A DNA stretch of 64,000 bases from Thalassoglobus polymorphus (lineage in GTDB: Bacteria > Planctomycetota > Planctomycetia > Planctomycetales > Planctomycetaceae). The position numbers and the translations under genes are program-made. The notes beneath the pieces are model-generated. The model searched no databases, was not told the origin of the DNA, and was given only the letters and a program-made list of their open reading frames with translations. Within the stretch, counting starts at the first letter, position 1; each line of letters starts with the position of its first letter. Shown piece after piece: positions 43,640 through 53,149 of this stretch. The stretch covers positions 6,241,541 through 6,305,540 of the forward strand of contig NZ_CP036267.1 of assembly GCF_007744255.1 (NCBI RefSeq). The letters run 5' to 3'.

Positions 43640-44476
43640 ATGCAGAAAATCACTCGCCGTAGAACTTCAAGCGTTCAAAACCCCCTGGAAACGTACCTAC
43701 GTGAAATCAACGAGACCGCCCTCCTGACAGCCGATGATGAGAAGGAACTCAGCTATCGCATTTCAGACGGGGACATGCTCGCTCGCGACCGCATGGTCCG
43801 CGCGAACCTGAGGCTCGTTGTGAACATTGCACGAGGGTACAGCGGGAAAGGTCTACCCCTTCAAGATCTGATTGAAGAGGGGAACCTGGGCCTGTTGCGT
43901 GCCGTGGAAGGTTTCGATCCCGAAATGAATACGCGGTTCAGTACCTATGCAAGTTACTGGATCAAGCAGTCGATCAAACGTGCGTTGATTAACTCTGCGA
44001 AAACGATTCGCATTCCCGCGTATATGGTTGAACTCCTTTCTAAGTGGAGACGTGCCAGCTCGAAGCTGCAGGATGAGATCGGTCGACCACCCACAGCTGA
44101 GGAAGTTGCCAAGGAGTTGGAGCTCCCGCCGAAGAAGTTGAAAATCGTCAAGAAAGCGATTCAGCTCTACAACTCAACGCCACAAAATGAAGATGGCGAT
44201 GGCAACGTCTCCATGGGAGAGCTCATCCCTGATGATCGCTTGCTCGGTCCCGAGGAAGAGTTGATCGGACACGATAACCTCAAGCATGTTTTCGAGATGC
44301 TCGAAGAGATGGAAGAACGGGAATCGACGATTCTGAAGCTCCGCTTCGGTCTGGACGATGGCGAACCGCGCACTCTCAAGGAAATCGGAGAAGCCCTCGG
44401 CCTCACCAGGGAACGGGTCCGTCAAATCGAAGCCGAAGCGCTCAAGCGGCTCAACAAAGGTCTTCTCGGGGAATAA
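43640..44476 (+). CDS. RNA polymerase sigma-70 family factor (RpoD/SigA-like, group 2)
   Basis: A 278-residue sigma factor lacking the long region 1.1. Region 1.2 begins NPLETYLREINETALLT; region 2 includes RANLRLVVNIARGYSGKGLP, DLIEEGNLGLLRAVEGFDP and TYASYWIKQSIKRAL (the -10 recognition helix); region 3 ELLSKWRRASSKLQDEIGRP; region 4 ends with TLKEIGEALGLTRERVRQIE and AEALKRLNKG, the -35 helix-turn-helix. The size and the lack of a primary-factor extension suggest an alternative, housekeeping-like group 2 factor rather than the main RpoD. It follows rpsA after a terminator, so it should have its own promoter. Confidence 0.92.
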   Translation: MQKITRRRTSSVQNPLETYLREINETALLTADDEKELSYRISDGDMLARDRMVRANLRLVVNIARGYSGKGLPLQDLIEEGNLGLLRAVEGFDPEMNTRFSTYASYWIKQSIKRALINSAKTIRIPAYMVELLSKWRRASSKLQDEIGRPPTAEEVAKELELPPKKLKIVKKAIQLYNSTPQNEDGDGNVSMGELIPDDRLLGPEEELIGHDNLKHVFEMLEEMEERESTILKLRFGLDDGEPRTLKEIGEALGLTRERVRQIEAEALKRLNKGLLGE

Positions 44477-44497
44477 GCGAGAGCTTCAAGTGTTGAG

Positions 44498-44607
44498 CCA
44501 GCATCTCCAGCGTTTTTTGAATTGGCGTTCGTGTTCTGCTCTTGGCGAACTCAACTTGGCTGGTGAAACACGTTCTCTGCGGACACCCGGTGGTGCAGAT
44601 TGCTCTG
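44498..44607 (+). repeat. intergenic repeat family 2, diverged copy
   Basis: Plus-strand sense GCCAGCATCTCCAGCGTTTT, then TTGAATTGGCGTTCGTGTTC, TTGGCGAACTCAAC and GCGGACACCCGGTGGTGCAG. The order of blocks matches family 2 but identity is lower. It starts about 22 bases after the sigma factor stop. Confidence 0.55.
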
Positions 44608-44640
44608 GCCGGACACCTCAAAGTGTCCGGCCATTTCTTT
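44607..44640. terminator. convergent terminator hairpin (GCCGGACAC stem)
   Basis: Perfect 10-bp stem GGCCGGACAC / GTGTCCGGCC, loop CTCAAA, followed by ATTTCTTT on the plus strand. It lies between the sigma factor gene and the converging TIM-barrel gene. The same GCCGGACAC stem recurs at 59841-59863. Confidence 0.75.
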
Positions 44641-45511
44641 ATTTTCGATTCATTAGCACGTTCTTCAATCCATCGATGTTCTGTTGCAAACTTTCTTTTG
44701 CATCGAGTTCATTCCGATGATCCAGCAGCCCGATCGGTCCGTCGTATCCGCTGTTAATCACGGTTTCGATCATGGATGACTCGTACTTTCCATCACCAAT
44801 GGGGACAATTTTGTTTTTGAGTCCGTCGACATGTTCGGCAGCGACCATCCCATTCAGGTTCAAGCAAAGCAAGTAAGGCTGCATGATTTTGAAGAGCCTT
44901 GGGAATTCTTTGATGTGCTCATGTCCGTGATGAAAGTTGTAGACAATCCCGACATTGTCGAGACTGTGCTCCTTCCTGAGGAACTCACAAACCGCAACCA
45001 GATTTTCTGGCTCCCCTCCCCAGCCTCCATGGTTATAAAGCCCCAACTGACAGCCAAGTTCTTTGGCCTTGTGTGCCAGCGGTAGCAACTGTTTCGCCGC
45101 AGCCTGGATTTTATCTTGCTGTGTCGGAGCATTCGGGCTCGGGAGAGTGATCCAAATCTGTGGATGGATATCGTACTTTTTGATCAATGGAGCGAGGCTG
45201 TCATGCCAGCTCCAAAATGCGAAGAACTCGATGTTGTTCTTCTGGTACTGACGAATCTCCTCTTCGAATTCCGGGACATGTTTTGCTCGCCAATCATAGG
45301 CAACTCGGGTTAGTCCCAGCTCTTTCACCATCAACGCCCGCTGCGCCGGAGTTCGTTTTTTGGCATCAAACGGAACGATACACCAGGCGACAAGCTGCCC
45401 CTCAGAAAAATTCTCCGGAACCTCCGGCTTCTCCGCTCCTCGCACGGTCGTCTGGTTGAGCGGCGAACAGACAATGCTGATCACAAGCAGTGAAAACAAA
45501 ATTCTCGTCAT
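44639..45511 (-). CDS. exported sugar phosphate isomerase/epimerase-like TIM-barrel protein
   Basis: A 290-residue protein with a signal peptide (about residues 1-25). The rest is a xylose-isomerase-like TIM barrel (AP endonuclease 2 type): LGLTRVAYDWRAKHVPEF near residue 70, ELGCQLGLYNHGGWGGEPEN near 155 (the metal-ligand Gly/His region), VGIVYNFHHGHEHI near 190 (His ligands), and GYDGPIGLLDHRN near 260. Enzymes of this fold isomerise or epimerise sugars. Export and the absence of a phosphate-binding signature point to free sugars or a lost activity. It converges with the sigma factor gene. Confidence 0.88.
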   Translation of the reverse strand: MTRILFSLLVISIVCSPLNQTTVRGAEKPEVPENFSEGQLVAWCIVPFDAKKRTPAQRALMVKELGLTRVAYDWRAKHVPEFEEEIRQYQKNNIEFFAFWSWHDSLAPLIKKYDIHPQIWITLPSPNAPTQQDKIQAAAKQLLPLAHKAKELGCQLGLYNHGGWGGEPENLVAVCEFLRKEHSLDNVGIVYNFHHGHEHIKEFPRLFKIMQPYLLCLNLNGMVAAEHVDGLKNKIVPIGDGKYESSMIETVINSGYDGPIGLLDHRNELDAKESLQQNIDGLKNVLMNRK

Positions 45512-45679
45512 TCAACCGACCTTCATGCTGATGCCATTCGCATTCAAATTTCAGCCGTACACCATGCAAAGCTCATCCCACACTACGAAAACCAGCCAGC
45601 CTATTCCATCGTCCGATGAACACTGAGAGTACGATGTTCCTTGTGAGCAGCCTTCCTGTGACTTGCTCGGAATGTTTTG

Positions 45680-46114
<435 letters not shown>

Positions 46115-46340
46115 TATAGATCGCTGATAGCTATGTGGTTTGCAGTGATGGCTTGGAAGTTTTGAGTCGCTTGGAAAATCACCGGAATGAAGACGAATCT
46201 TGAAACAGGATTGGTTGCTGGTTAGTTTAGAAGCTGATTGAAAGCCGTTGCAATCGACTTCACTCGACCTTCGAGGGATTTGCATCGGCTGTCAGGATAC
46301 CTTGAAACCTTCCTCCAGCTTCTTCCTGCCGAGAATCCTC

Positions 46341-48464
46341 ATGTTGCGTCTCACCTGTATGCTGTTGATGTTTCTCTTTCTCCCTGCAATCAGTTGGGGA
46401 CAAACTTCCTATCCAATGCTCATGGGTTTAAAGCCTGCAGCTGCTCAGTTGGGGACCTCGTCGGAGCATGAACTGGAATCTCGCTACAGTATGTTTGGTG
46501 CTGATCGAGTGATTGTTTCCGGAGAAGGGGTGACGGGGAAAATCGTCACGCCAATGGAACCGGGTAAGGATGGAAAGGTTCCTTCGCTAACGAAAATTAA
46601 AATTGAATTCACCGTGACCAAGGAGGCGGCTGAGGGAGTGCGTGAGTTTCGCGTTCTGGGACCAACCGGCGCCAGCACTCTCGGGCAGGTGGTCATCACT
46701 CGATTGCCGATCGCGAATGAATCTGACAAAAACGACACGATTGAAACCGCGACCGAAGTGACGGTCCCGGCTGCGATTTGTGGGACTGTGGAGAAGTCTG
46801 AGGATGTTGACCTGTTCAAGTTCCATCTTGATGCCCCAGCCACGCTGACGTTTCACACGCTGGCGATGCGGTTGCAAGATAAGATTCACGATTTGCAATC
46901 GCATGTCGATCCGATTTTGACAATTCGGAATTCGACCGGTTCGACAGTCGCAGCGGCGGACAATGTGTATGCCGCAGACCCTTATTTGAGTCACACGTTT
47001 TCGGAAGCGGGGGACTATTACATTGAAGTGCGGGACGTTCGGTATAAGGGCAACCGTTACTGGAATTATGTGATTGAAGTCAGCGATCAGCCTTACATTG
47101 AAACTATTCATCCCATCGCGGTTCAGCAGGGACAGCCAGCTTCGGTGAAGTTGATCGGAACAAATCTGGGTGAACTGGATTCCGTGGAATGGCAGCCCGG
47201 TGAAGGGGTCGCGCTCGGAATGCAGGAGGTTCAGTTGCCGCTTCCGGGTGGGCGTTCCAATCCGGTCCTTCTCGCTGTGAGTGAACATCCCGTTGAAGTG
47301 GAACAACTTTTCTCTGAAGGGAGTGAGAAAGGGGAGCAGGCGATTTCCATTCCCGGTGGCATCGCTGGGCAGATTGAACAGGTCTCTGACATCGACTCTT
47401 ATAAGTTCACTGCCAAAAAGGGTGAGCGCTTCACGTTTGAAACCATCGCGCGGCGACTGAACTCAGCGATGGACCCAATCATCTGGATCACGAATAGTGA
47501 TGGGAAATCGCTGTCTGAAAATGACGACTTGCGGACTTGGGGGAAACGGACATATCAGGACTCAATGATTGAGAATTGGGCTGCGCCTGCTGATGGCGAT
47601 TACGTGATCAATATTCGCGATGTCCACTTACGTGGCGGCGAGCAGTTCACTTATTTCCTGAGTGCGACACGTTCAGAGCCGTACTTTGAATTGGTCCTTG
47701 ATACAGACAAGACGCAACTGACACCCGGGACCAGTGGAGTTTTGTTTGCTCGCACTGTGCGGAAGAACGGATTCACGGGGGAAATAGAACTCTCCGTTGA
47801 GAATCTCCCCGAGGGAGTGACCGCTCATGGTGGACGGATTCTTTCGACGGGTACGGATGGTTGCATCATTCTGGAAGCGGCGGCGGATGCGAAACCGACT
47901 GCAATGAACATCATTGTGCACGGCAAAGCGACAGTGGGAGAAGGGGACGAGGCTCGCGAGGTCAGCGTCGCTGCACAATCGATGCAGGAAATTTATATGC
48001 CGGGTGGTGGTCGAAATCACTGGCCTGTTTCGATGCACACTGTGGCTGTCGGGGCTCCTTCGGATATTCGTTCAGTGCAACTCGATCAAATGGAAATCAG
48101 TTTGAAACCGGGAGAGTCAATCAAGGTTGGGGTGACGATTGAGCGAGCAGAAGGGTTCGATAAGAATGTCACCCTCGACATGCTGTTTCAGCATCTCTCA
48201 ACGAAGTATGCAAATGTGCTGCCAAAAGGGATTACCATTGATAGCAAGAAGAGCAAAACCTTGCTGACAGCTAAAGAATCTTCCGGGCATCTTCTGATTA
48301 CGGCTGCGAAAGATGCTCCAGCGGTTGAGAAGCAACTTTGCAGCGTGATGGCGAATATCTCGCTCAACTTCGTGATGAAGGCGACCTATTCCAGTCAGCC
48401 GCTTTTCATCAGCGTTGTCCCTGAAGTCGCTGCCGAGAAGGTGGCGGATGCTGATAAGAAGTAG
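46341..48464 (+). CDS. exported PPC-domain (pre-peptidase C-terminal) protein
   Basis: A 707-residue protein from ATG 46341 with a Sec signal peptide (LLMFLFLPAISWGQ). Two copies of the planctomycete-type PPC (bacterial pre-peptidase C-terminal) sandwich are visible: AICGTVEKSEDVDLFKFHLD near residue 140 and GGIAGQIEQVSDIDSYKFTA near 345. Each is followed by a stretch with DNVYAADPYLSHTFSEAGDY or ENWAAPADGDYVINIRD. An IPT-like beta domain lies between them (IHPIAVQQGQPASVKLIG). No peptidase domain is present. It is probably a secreted binding or structural protein, common in planctomycetes. Confidence 0.82.
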   Translation: MLRLTCMLLMFLFLPAISWGQTSYPMLMGLKPAAAQLGTSSEHELESRYSMFGADRVIVSGEGVTGKIVTPMEPGKDGKVPSLTKIKIEFTVTKEAAEGVREFRVLGPTGASTLGQVVITRLPIANESDKNDTIETATEVTVPAAICGTVEKSEDVDLFKFHLDAPATLTFHTLAMRLQDKIHDLQSHVDPILTIRNSTGSTVAAADNVYAADPYLSHTFSEAGDYYIEVRDVRYKGNRYWNYVIEVSDQPYIETIHPIAVQQGQPASVKLIGTNLGELDSVEWQPGEGVALGMQEVQLPLPGGRSNPVLLAVSEHPVEVEQLFSEGSEKGEQAISIPGGIAGQIEQVSDIDSYKFTAKKGERFTFETIARRLNSAMDPIIWITNSDGKSLSENDDLRTWGKRTYQDSMIENWAAPADGDYVINIRDVHLRGGEQFTYFLSATRSEPYFELVLDTDKTQLTPGTSGVLFARTVRKNGFTGEIELSVENLPEGVTAHGGRILSTGTDGCIILEAAADAKPTAMNIIVHGKATVGEGDEAREVSVAAQSMQEIYMPGGGRNHWPVSMHTVAVGAPSDIRSVQLDQMEISLKPGESIKVGVTIERAEGFDKNVTLDMLFQHLSTKYANVLPKGITIDSKKSKTLLTAKESSGHLLITAAKDAPAVEKQLCSVMANISLNFVMKATYSSQPLFISVVPEVAAEKVADADKK

Positions 48465-48528
48465 TTCTTTGAGATGCAGGTGAGGGAACAAACGTTCCGT
48501 TTATGCTGGACAAAGCGGTTTTGTTCAT

Positions 48529-48703
48529 TCTAGAGCGGTTTGCTCGACCGTGTGCCCGTGAAGTAGACCCCGTGAAGTAGACCCCGTGAAGTAGACCCCG
48601 TGAAGTAGACACCGTGAAGTAGACACCGTGAAGAACGCATTTCTCTAGAAAAACCGTTCGCCACGAGGCAGGTCCTGCAAACCAATTCGAAAGATGCTCT
48701 GGA
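48529..48703 (-). repeat. intergenic repeat family 2, expanded copy
   Basis: Minus-strand sense starts AGAGCATCTTTCGAATTGGT and passes CTCGTGGCGAACGGTTTTTC and ATGCGTTCTTCACGG. It then carries five tandem 14-bp units, and closes with GGGCACACGGTCGAGCAAAC. It is about 70 bases longer than the other copies, wholly from the tandem units. Confidence 0.75.
48558..48627. repeat. tandem repeat, five copies of a 14-bp unit
   Basis: Five consecutive 14-base units: three GTGAAGTAGACCCC followed by two GTGAAGTAGACACC, then a broken sixth (GTGAAGAACGC). It is a short array inside a family 2 repeat, not a CRISPR (there are no spacers). Confidence 0.9.
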
Positions 48704-49040
48704 AGCGATGCGGCTGAAAGGGCTGGCTTCAAGAAAAAGATTAAGAGTGAATGCTCCAATTGGTTTATAGATCTAAACCAAAGGCCCGATGAAGCATCCA
48801 CTCACTGGCCTCGCTCGTGGTGTTGTCAAAATGTAACACCCAATTCGGTCTACGACTACGAACGGAACGCGCACGCTTGTCACAGCAATAATTTCATACG
48901 AAGAGATTCTCAGCGCAGTATGGACAGAGTGGATTGCCACAGTATGGCTGCAAAATGGAGGGTGGGCGAGAGTTCGCCACGCGTTCCGGGGGCCGAAGAA
49001 GCTTTCAGGAGGAGGTTTCAAGCAAGTGGGGGCTTTCCGC

Positions 49041-49961
49041 TCACGTCATTGGGATGACGCGTCGCAGGCCGATAGCTGGAAGCAATAAGAGCAGGACACC
49101 AACGGCGAATGGAATCCCGGCGTTTCCGAACTTGAAGTAGATGAAGGTGGCGTTCAGGACGATTACCGAGAGTAGCATCACTCCGATACTGGGTTGGATT
49201 TTCTTCGGGGACGGATCAATTACCGCAGCGATTGCACGGCGGTTGATTGTGATTGCGATCACAGCCCAGATTCCCAAAACAGCTTGTGAGTTAGCAATTC
49301 CGGGAGGGAGCGGGATTCCCAGTTGTACTGCAAAATCACCCAGCCAGATTGCGAGTCCAATAAGCCCTGTATTGATCACTAAAAGTGAGAGCAATAGCGG
49401 GAGTCGTAAATTCTGTTTGGCCTCTCGCTTGGCAAACCAGGTTACACCAGCGATGTAAATTCCCATGCAAACTGCGACCCACAAGAGTGGCTGTTGAAAC
49501 GCTCCGGCCAGTCGAATCCCGGCGGTGCTTGCTCCGAGGATTAAATTCAGGCTGCGGCAGGCTCCCATAAACAGCGGGCCGAGCGGAGTCCGCTTCATCA
49601 CACCATCGTAAAGCAGGATGCAGATGGCCAGTCCACTAGCAATGATGAGGCTGCGCAGATCGGCAGCGTAGGCAAATGCGAGACCTCCAGCCATCAGGCA
49701 TGCACCGAAAATCGTCGCGTTTCGTCTGGAGATTTCCCCAGAAGGGATCGGGCGATTTGGGCGTTCTTCGGTGTCCTGTTTGACGTCGAAGACGTCGTTG
49801 AAGACCATCCCGGAAAGGTACAAGCAGGCACTCGCCCCTAACAGCAATCCGAGCTCGGATGCGGGGTTCAGCGCGGCATGTGTCAGTAAGAACCCGGCTG
49901 CGATGTCAGCCAGTGCCGTAAAGACTGTTGGGAATCGACAGAGTCGAAGATAAGGCAGCAT
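49041..49961 (-). CDS. UbiA family prenyltransferase
   Basis: A 306-residue polytopic protein with about eight to nine helices. The first Asp-rich motif is complete, NDVFDVKQD near residues 55-63, binding Mg and prenyl diphosphate. The second motif region reads YDGVMKRTPLGPLFMGACR near 120. It would join a prenyl chain to an aromatic or other acceptor in the membrane. It follows an acyl carrier protein and a ketoacyl synthase on the same strand, so it may decorate a lipid or polyketide product, or belong to a quinone or membrane-anchor pathway. Which acceptor it uses cannot be told here. Confidence 0.85.
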   Translation of the reverse strand: MLPYLRLCRFPTVFTALADIAAGFLLTHAALNPASELGLLLGASACLYLSGMVFNDVFDVKQDTEERPNRPIPSGEISRRNATIFGACLMAGGLAFAYAADLRSLIIASGLAICILLYDGVMKRTPLGPLFMGACRSLNLILGASTAGIRLAGAFQQPLLWVAVCMGIYIAGVTWFAKREAKQNLRLPLLLSLLVINTGLIGLAIWLGDFAVQLGIPLPPGIANSQAVLGIWAVIAITINRRAIAAVIDPSPKKIQPSIGVMLLSVIVLNATFIYFKFGNAGIPFAVGVLLLLLPAIGLRRVIPMT

Positions 49962-49990
49962 GTGAGCAGTCGTGAAAAGAAGCTAATGTT

Positions 49991-50015
49991 AGCCGGACAC
50001 TTGGCGCATCCGGCT
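49991..50015. terminator. hairpin between ACP and UbiA genes
   Basis: AGCCGGA / TCCGGCT stem of 7 bp with an 11-base loop, without a T tract. It resembles the GCCGGACAC hairpins at 44607 and 59841 in its left arm. Confidence 0.4.
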
Positions 50016-50034
50016 CAGCCAAATCCACACGTGT

Positions 50035-50292
50035 TTACACTTCCGTATCTTTGAGGATCGGCGTGAGGTATTCCACGGTGCTATTCATTGAAGCCAGCTG
50101 TTCGTAGTCGGATTCAGGAATTTGCACGCGGTACAGCTTGCGAAGTTCCATGACAATGTCGAGGAAGTCCATGCTGTCGAGTTCCATTTGCTCTCGAAAC
50201 GCGACAGAGTCGTCCAGATCGGACAAATCTTCATCGGGGGCAATGCGTTCCAGGATATTGATAATGACTTGACGTATTTCCGGGGGAGTCAT
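50035..50292 (-). CDS. acyl carrier protein
   Basis: An 85-residue ACP from ATG 50292 (GAGGAG nine bases upstream; a TTG at 50310 is a weaker start). The phosphopantetheine attachment site is ELDSMDFLDIVMEL, Ser 40, in the classic D-S-M/L-D context, on an acidic four-helix fold. It carries growing acyl or ketide chains. It lies between the ketoacyl synthase and a UbiA prenyltransferase, implying a dedicated pathway rather than bulk fatty acid synthesis. A 6-bp hairpin CCTCAG-AACT-CTGAGG is in its leader at 50351-50366. Confidence 0.9.
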   Translation of the reverse strand: MTPPEIRQVIINILERIAPDEDLSDLDDSVAFREQMELDSMDFLDIVMELRKLYRVQIPESDYEQLASMNSTVEYLTPILKDTEV

Positions 50293-50584
50293 TCCGGGAG
50301 TTCTCCTCAACCTGTGTGAAAAATGGCCGAAAACCTGGAGATTTGATCTGCCTCAGAACTCTGAGGGATCAGCATCTGGTATCGGGATGAGTATGATCGT
50401 GAAATCTATTTGAAAATTGGGCTCGTTTCTGTAATGGATTTACAGGATTCGTATTGGACAACGAAGCGGCCATGAATGCAAAGGACTTTGGAGCGAATCA
50501 ATAAGAAGCCCAGACAAAACTGTCGAAATCGTTTTGATTTGGTCGATTTTGGATCAACTGGTTTCGTTGCGTTCGAAACGGTGC

Positions 50585-51859
50585 TTATTCGTAAACGCCA
50601 CCCTGTTCCGCTGGGAATTTCTTGACGATGAGGACCGAGTTGACCCCGAGCATCCCGAAAGAGTTATTCAGGATATATTCAACTTTTTCCATGTGTCGGG
50701 GGCGATTTGCGACAACCTGGTGCAATTCGCAGCGAGGGTCCTGCTCGTCCAGATTGATGGTCGGGTGGGCGATGCGATCACCAAAGGAGGGGATATTTCC
50801 CAGTAATTCCAGGGCGCCCGCTGCTCCCATCGCGTGGCCGATGTAACTTTTTGTATTGTTGATTGCGACGGTAGTTCGCTCGCCAAACGCAGCTTTCAAA
50901 GCTTTCGATTCTTCAATATCGCCCTGCTCAGTCGCGGTTGCATGGCTGGAAACGATGTCGATGTCGTCTGCGGTGAGGCCTGCTTTGTTGAGGGCCAGTT
51001 GAATACACTCAGCTTGTCGAGTTGCCGAGGGGAGTACGAAATCGCTCGCGTCAGAATTCATGGCGTAGCCGACGATTTCCCCATAGATCTTTGCTCCACG
51101 CTCGCGAGCATCGGTGAGGCGTTCAAGGGTGCAGATTCCTCCACCTTCAGCGACGATGATCCCGTTGCGTTTCGTGTCAAAGGGGCGGCAGGCTTTGGCT
51201 GGGTCTTCGTGCCATGCCAAGGCTCCCTGACTGGCAAAACTGGCGAAAATCCCGAATGTGTGGATACTTTCCGAGACTCCACCCGCAATCGCCATGTCGA
51301 CTTCTTTCAGTCGCAGCATCTGCAATCCCTGGATAAATCCAGCGTTTCCAGCAGCACAGGCGGCTCCTACCGTCAGGTGAGGCCCTGTGATTTTCATGTT
51401 CAGCGTGACTTCGCCGGCTGGGTTGTTGGCCACTGTACGGGGGTTGTGATGGTGGGACCAGACTTTGGTATCATAGTCAAACTGGGAGATCTCGAAGATT
51501 TCGTTTTCGGTCTCAACGTTTCCGTGCTCGGTGATCCCCAAGTAGACACCGACCCTGTCTCGACGAGTGTTTTCCCAGTCGATACCAGAATCGATGACCG
51601 CTTCGTTCGCACAGTAAATCGAAACCGACCCCGCGCGGGTGCCTCGACGACGTTCTTTCCGTCGCTGGTATTTGAATTCGTCGAAATGACAGATTCCAGC
51701 TAGCACCGGTTGCTTGATGTAGCGAGTTTCAAAAGGTTGAACTCCCGAAGTTCCCGCGAGTAATGCGGCTCGGTATTCAGTGAGGGAATCCCCATTCGGG
51801 GCAGCAAGGCCGACCCCGGTAATGACAATTCTTTCGTCGTCAGGCAATTGTTCCGGCAT
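50585..51859 (-). CDS. beta-ketoacyl-ACP synthase (KAS II/FabF-like)
   Basis: A 424-residue condensing enzyme from ATG 51859; the longer frame reads 37 residues of non-homologous, hydrophobic sequence and is rejected. The Cys-His-His triad is visible: VGAACAAGNAG (Cys near 169), SHATATEQGDIEE (His near 303) and KSYIGHAMGAAG (His near 340). It condenses malonyl-ACP with an acyl or ketide chain. FabF-type enzymes usually have T-A-C-A at the nucleophile; here A-A-C-A, as in some specialised KASs. With the ACP and UbiA genes downstream it may belong to a secondary lipid or polyketide route. The gap to the ACP gene is 292 bases. Confidence 0.88.
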   Translation of the reverse strand: MPEQLPDDERIVITGVGLAAPNGDSLTEYRAALLAGTSGVQPFETRYIKQPVLAGICHFDEFKYQRRKERRRGTRAGSVSIYCANEAVIDSGIDWENTRRDRVGVYLGITEHGNVETENEIFEISQFDYDTKVWSHHHNPRTVANNPAGEVTLNMKITGPHLTVGAACAAGNAGFIQGLQMLRLKEVDMAIAGGVSESIHTFGIFASFASQGALAWHEDPAKACRPFDTKRNGIIVAEGGGICTLERLTDARERGAKIYGEIVGYAMNSDASDFVLPSATRQAECIQLALNKAGLTADDIDIVSSHATATEQGDIEESKALKAAFGERTTVAINNTKSYIGHAMGAAGALELLGNIPSFGDRIAHPTINLDEQDPRCELHQVVANRPRHMEKVEYILNNSFGMLGVNSVLIVKKFPAEQGGVYE

Positions 51860-52075
51860 TATGATTACGAGCAAGCCCCACTCCAGTAGCGGGACGCCCA
51901 ACACTCCAAACAGGGTTTCTAAAGTGAAGAGACAGATTCTAAGAAGATTCACCGAAAATCCCAACCACATTGCCCGAGTTCACATTTCAGGGAATGCATT
52001 CAAGCGAAACGCCCACGGGAAGGAATTGGCGACAGATTTCAGGCGAAGAGGTGCGTTTTGTCCGAAATAATGCCA

Positions 52076-52110
52076 AAAGCCCGAGCACGGACGTGTCCGG
52101 GTCGGGCTTT
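52076..52110 (-). terminator. terminator after the TIGR03009 gene
   Basis: AAAGCCCGA / TCGGGCTTT stem of 9 bp with an inner CGGAC / GTCCG stem, followed on the minus strand by TTGGCATT. It closes the TIGR03009 gene and lies 217 bases upstream of the ketoacyl synthase start. Confidence 0.65.
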
Positions 52111-52153
52111 GGTGAATCACTCTTCAGAAAAGATGAGTTTTTCGGTCGGGCAA

Positions 52154-53149
52154 TTAATTTGTTCGCTGTGGAGATTCTCCACCCACGGTTTGCCTGAGAG
52201 TCGGTTTGGAGGTGCGTCGGTCCATCATTGGGAGTTGGTCAGGATTCGCTTTGATGTCCTGCATTTTCTCGTACCCTCTAAGTGAAATTGACCAAGGGCC
52301 TCTCAGCTTGTCAGCAAGTGTGAACGGCTTTGGGGTGTAGAATCTGTACACGGTTTCTTGATTTCCCGAAGGGTCCCACAACTTCACGGCATTTGGAAGA
52401 AAGGTGTTCGGATCGAGTAGAACTTCGGCTCGTTGAAATTCTCGTCGAAGATTTGGGACGAGGGGATAAGCGATGATGTGAATCTGTCGCTCTGGGTCGT
52501 GCATTTCGCCAAAGGCCATTTTGTAGCGTTTGGTGACTGAGTCTGCCTTCATTCCGAAGAGAAACGGCATCGGTCCATCGGTGATGCGTTGTCCCTGATA
52601 TTGTGGTGGGATTTCCATTTTGCTGTATTGCTTCGGAGCGACATCCACTTCCAGAATATCTTTCCCGTTACAGATCCAGACTTTGTGTGCGTCTGCCTGA
52701 ACGGAATAAACTTTTCCGTCGGGAGCTTTGTGTGTCAGCGGTTGTCCCGGAGATGCTGCGAGGGCTTTGACAATGTCCGGGTCGGGATTGAAGTCCATGC
52801 GTGCTTTATCTGGAGATCCGAACCAGTACTCGCCAACAGCTCGTTTTTCGACACCAAATGTGCTGTCGTAGACGTATCGACGGAACACTCCCTGGAGCGT
52901 GTCGATTCCTGCGGTTTTCTGTTCCCACTCCTGAAGAACTAACAACATTTGCGGAGAAGGACGTTCCGGTTTGATTTCCATTTGAACCGGAGTTCTTGCC
53001 GCATTTTGAATCAGGGGGTTGGCACCAGCAGGTTGTTGAGTATTGGGTTGCGTTTGTGGAAACTGACCAAAAGCCAGGTTCGATGTGACAGCGATCCCAA
53101 ATGCCAAACAAAGGGGGGCCTGGCAAATTGATTTCAGACTGAAGGGCAT
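52154..53149 (-). CDS. TIGR03009-type planctomycete exported protein
   Basis: A 331-residue protein from ATG 53149 with a signal peptide (about residues 1-25, LAFGIAVTSNLAFG). It matches the planctomycete TIGR03009 family as I recall it: a Gln/Pro/Asn-rich linker (PQTQPNTQQPAGANP), then MLLVLQEWEQKTAGIDTLQG near residue 65, FGVEKRAVGEYWFGSPDKAR near 95, IPPQYQGQRITDGPMPFLFG near 180, and ETVYRFYTPKPFTLADKLRG near 275. The function of the family is unknown; the fold resembles the LolA/outer-membrane lipoprotein-carrier type, which is my inference. A terminator follows. Confidence 0.75.
   Translation of the reverse strand: MPFSLKSICQAPLCLAFGIAVTSNLAFGQFPQTQPNTQQPAGANPLIQNAARTPVQMEIKPERPSPQMLLVLQEWEQKTAGIDTLQGVFRRYVYDSTFGVEKRAVGEYWFGSPDKARMDFNPDPDIVKALAASPGQPLTHKAPDGKVYSVQADAHKVWICNGKDILEVDVAPKQYSKMEIPPQYQGQRITDGPMPFLFGMKADSVTKRYKMAFGEMHDPERQIHIIAYPLVPNLRREFQRAEVLLDPNTFLPNAVKLWDPSGNQETVYRFYTPKPFTLADKLRGPWSISLRGYEKMQDIKANPDQLPMMDRRTSKPTLRQTVGGESPQRTN

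Larger units (their letters stand above)
48465..49040. other. 576-base spacer with repeat family 2 and a 14-bp tandem array
   Basis: Between two converging genes. The left part holds family 2 at 48529-48703 with the tandem array at 48558-48627. From 48710 to 49040 no ORF or strong structure is credible; a 6-bp hairpin GGTGTT / AACACC sits at 48819-48840. Confidence 0.5.

Noticed and set aside
48558-48627. Possible CRISPR-like array
   Set aside because: Units are directly adjacent 14-mers without spacers and there are no cas genes in view.
50834-51703. 289-residue plus-strand ORF
   Set aside because: Antisense to the ketoacyl synthase, which has an intact catalytic triad in the other strand.
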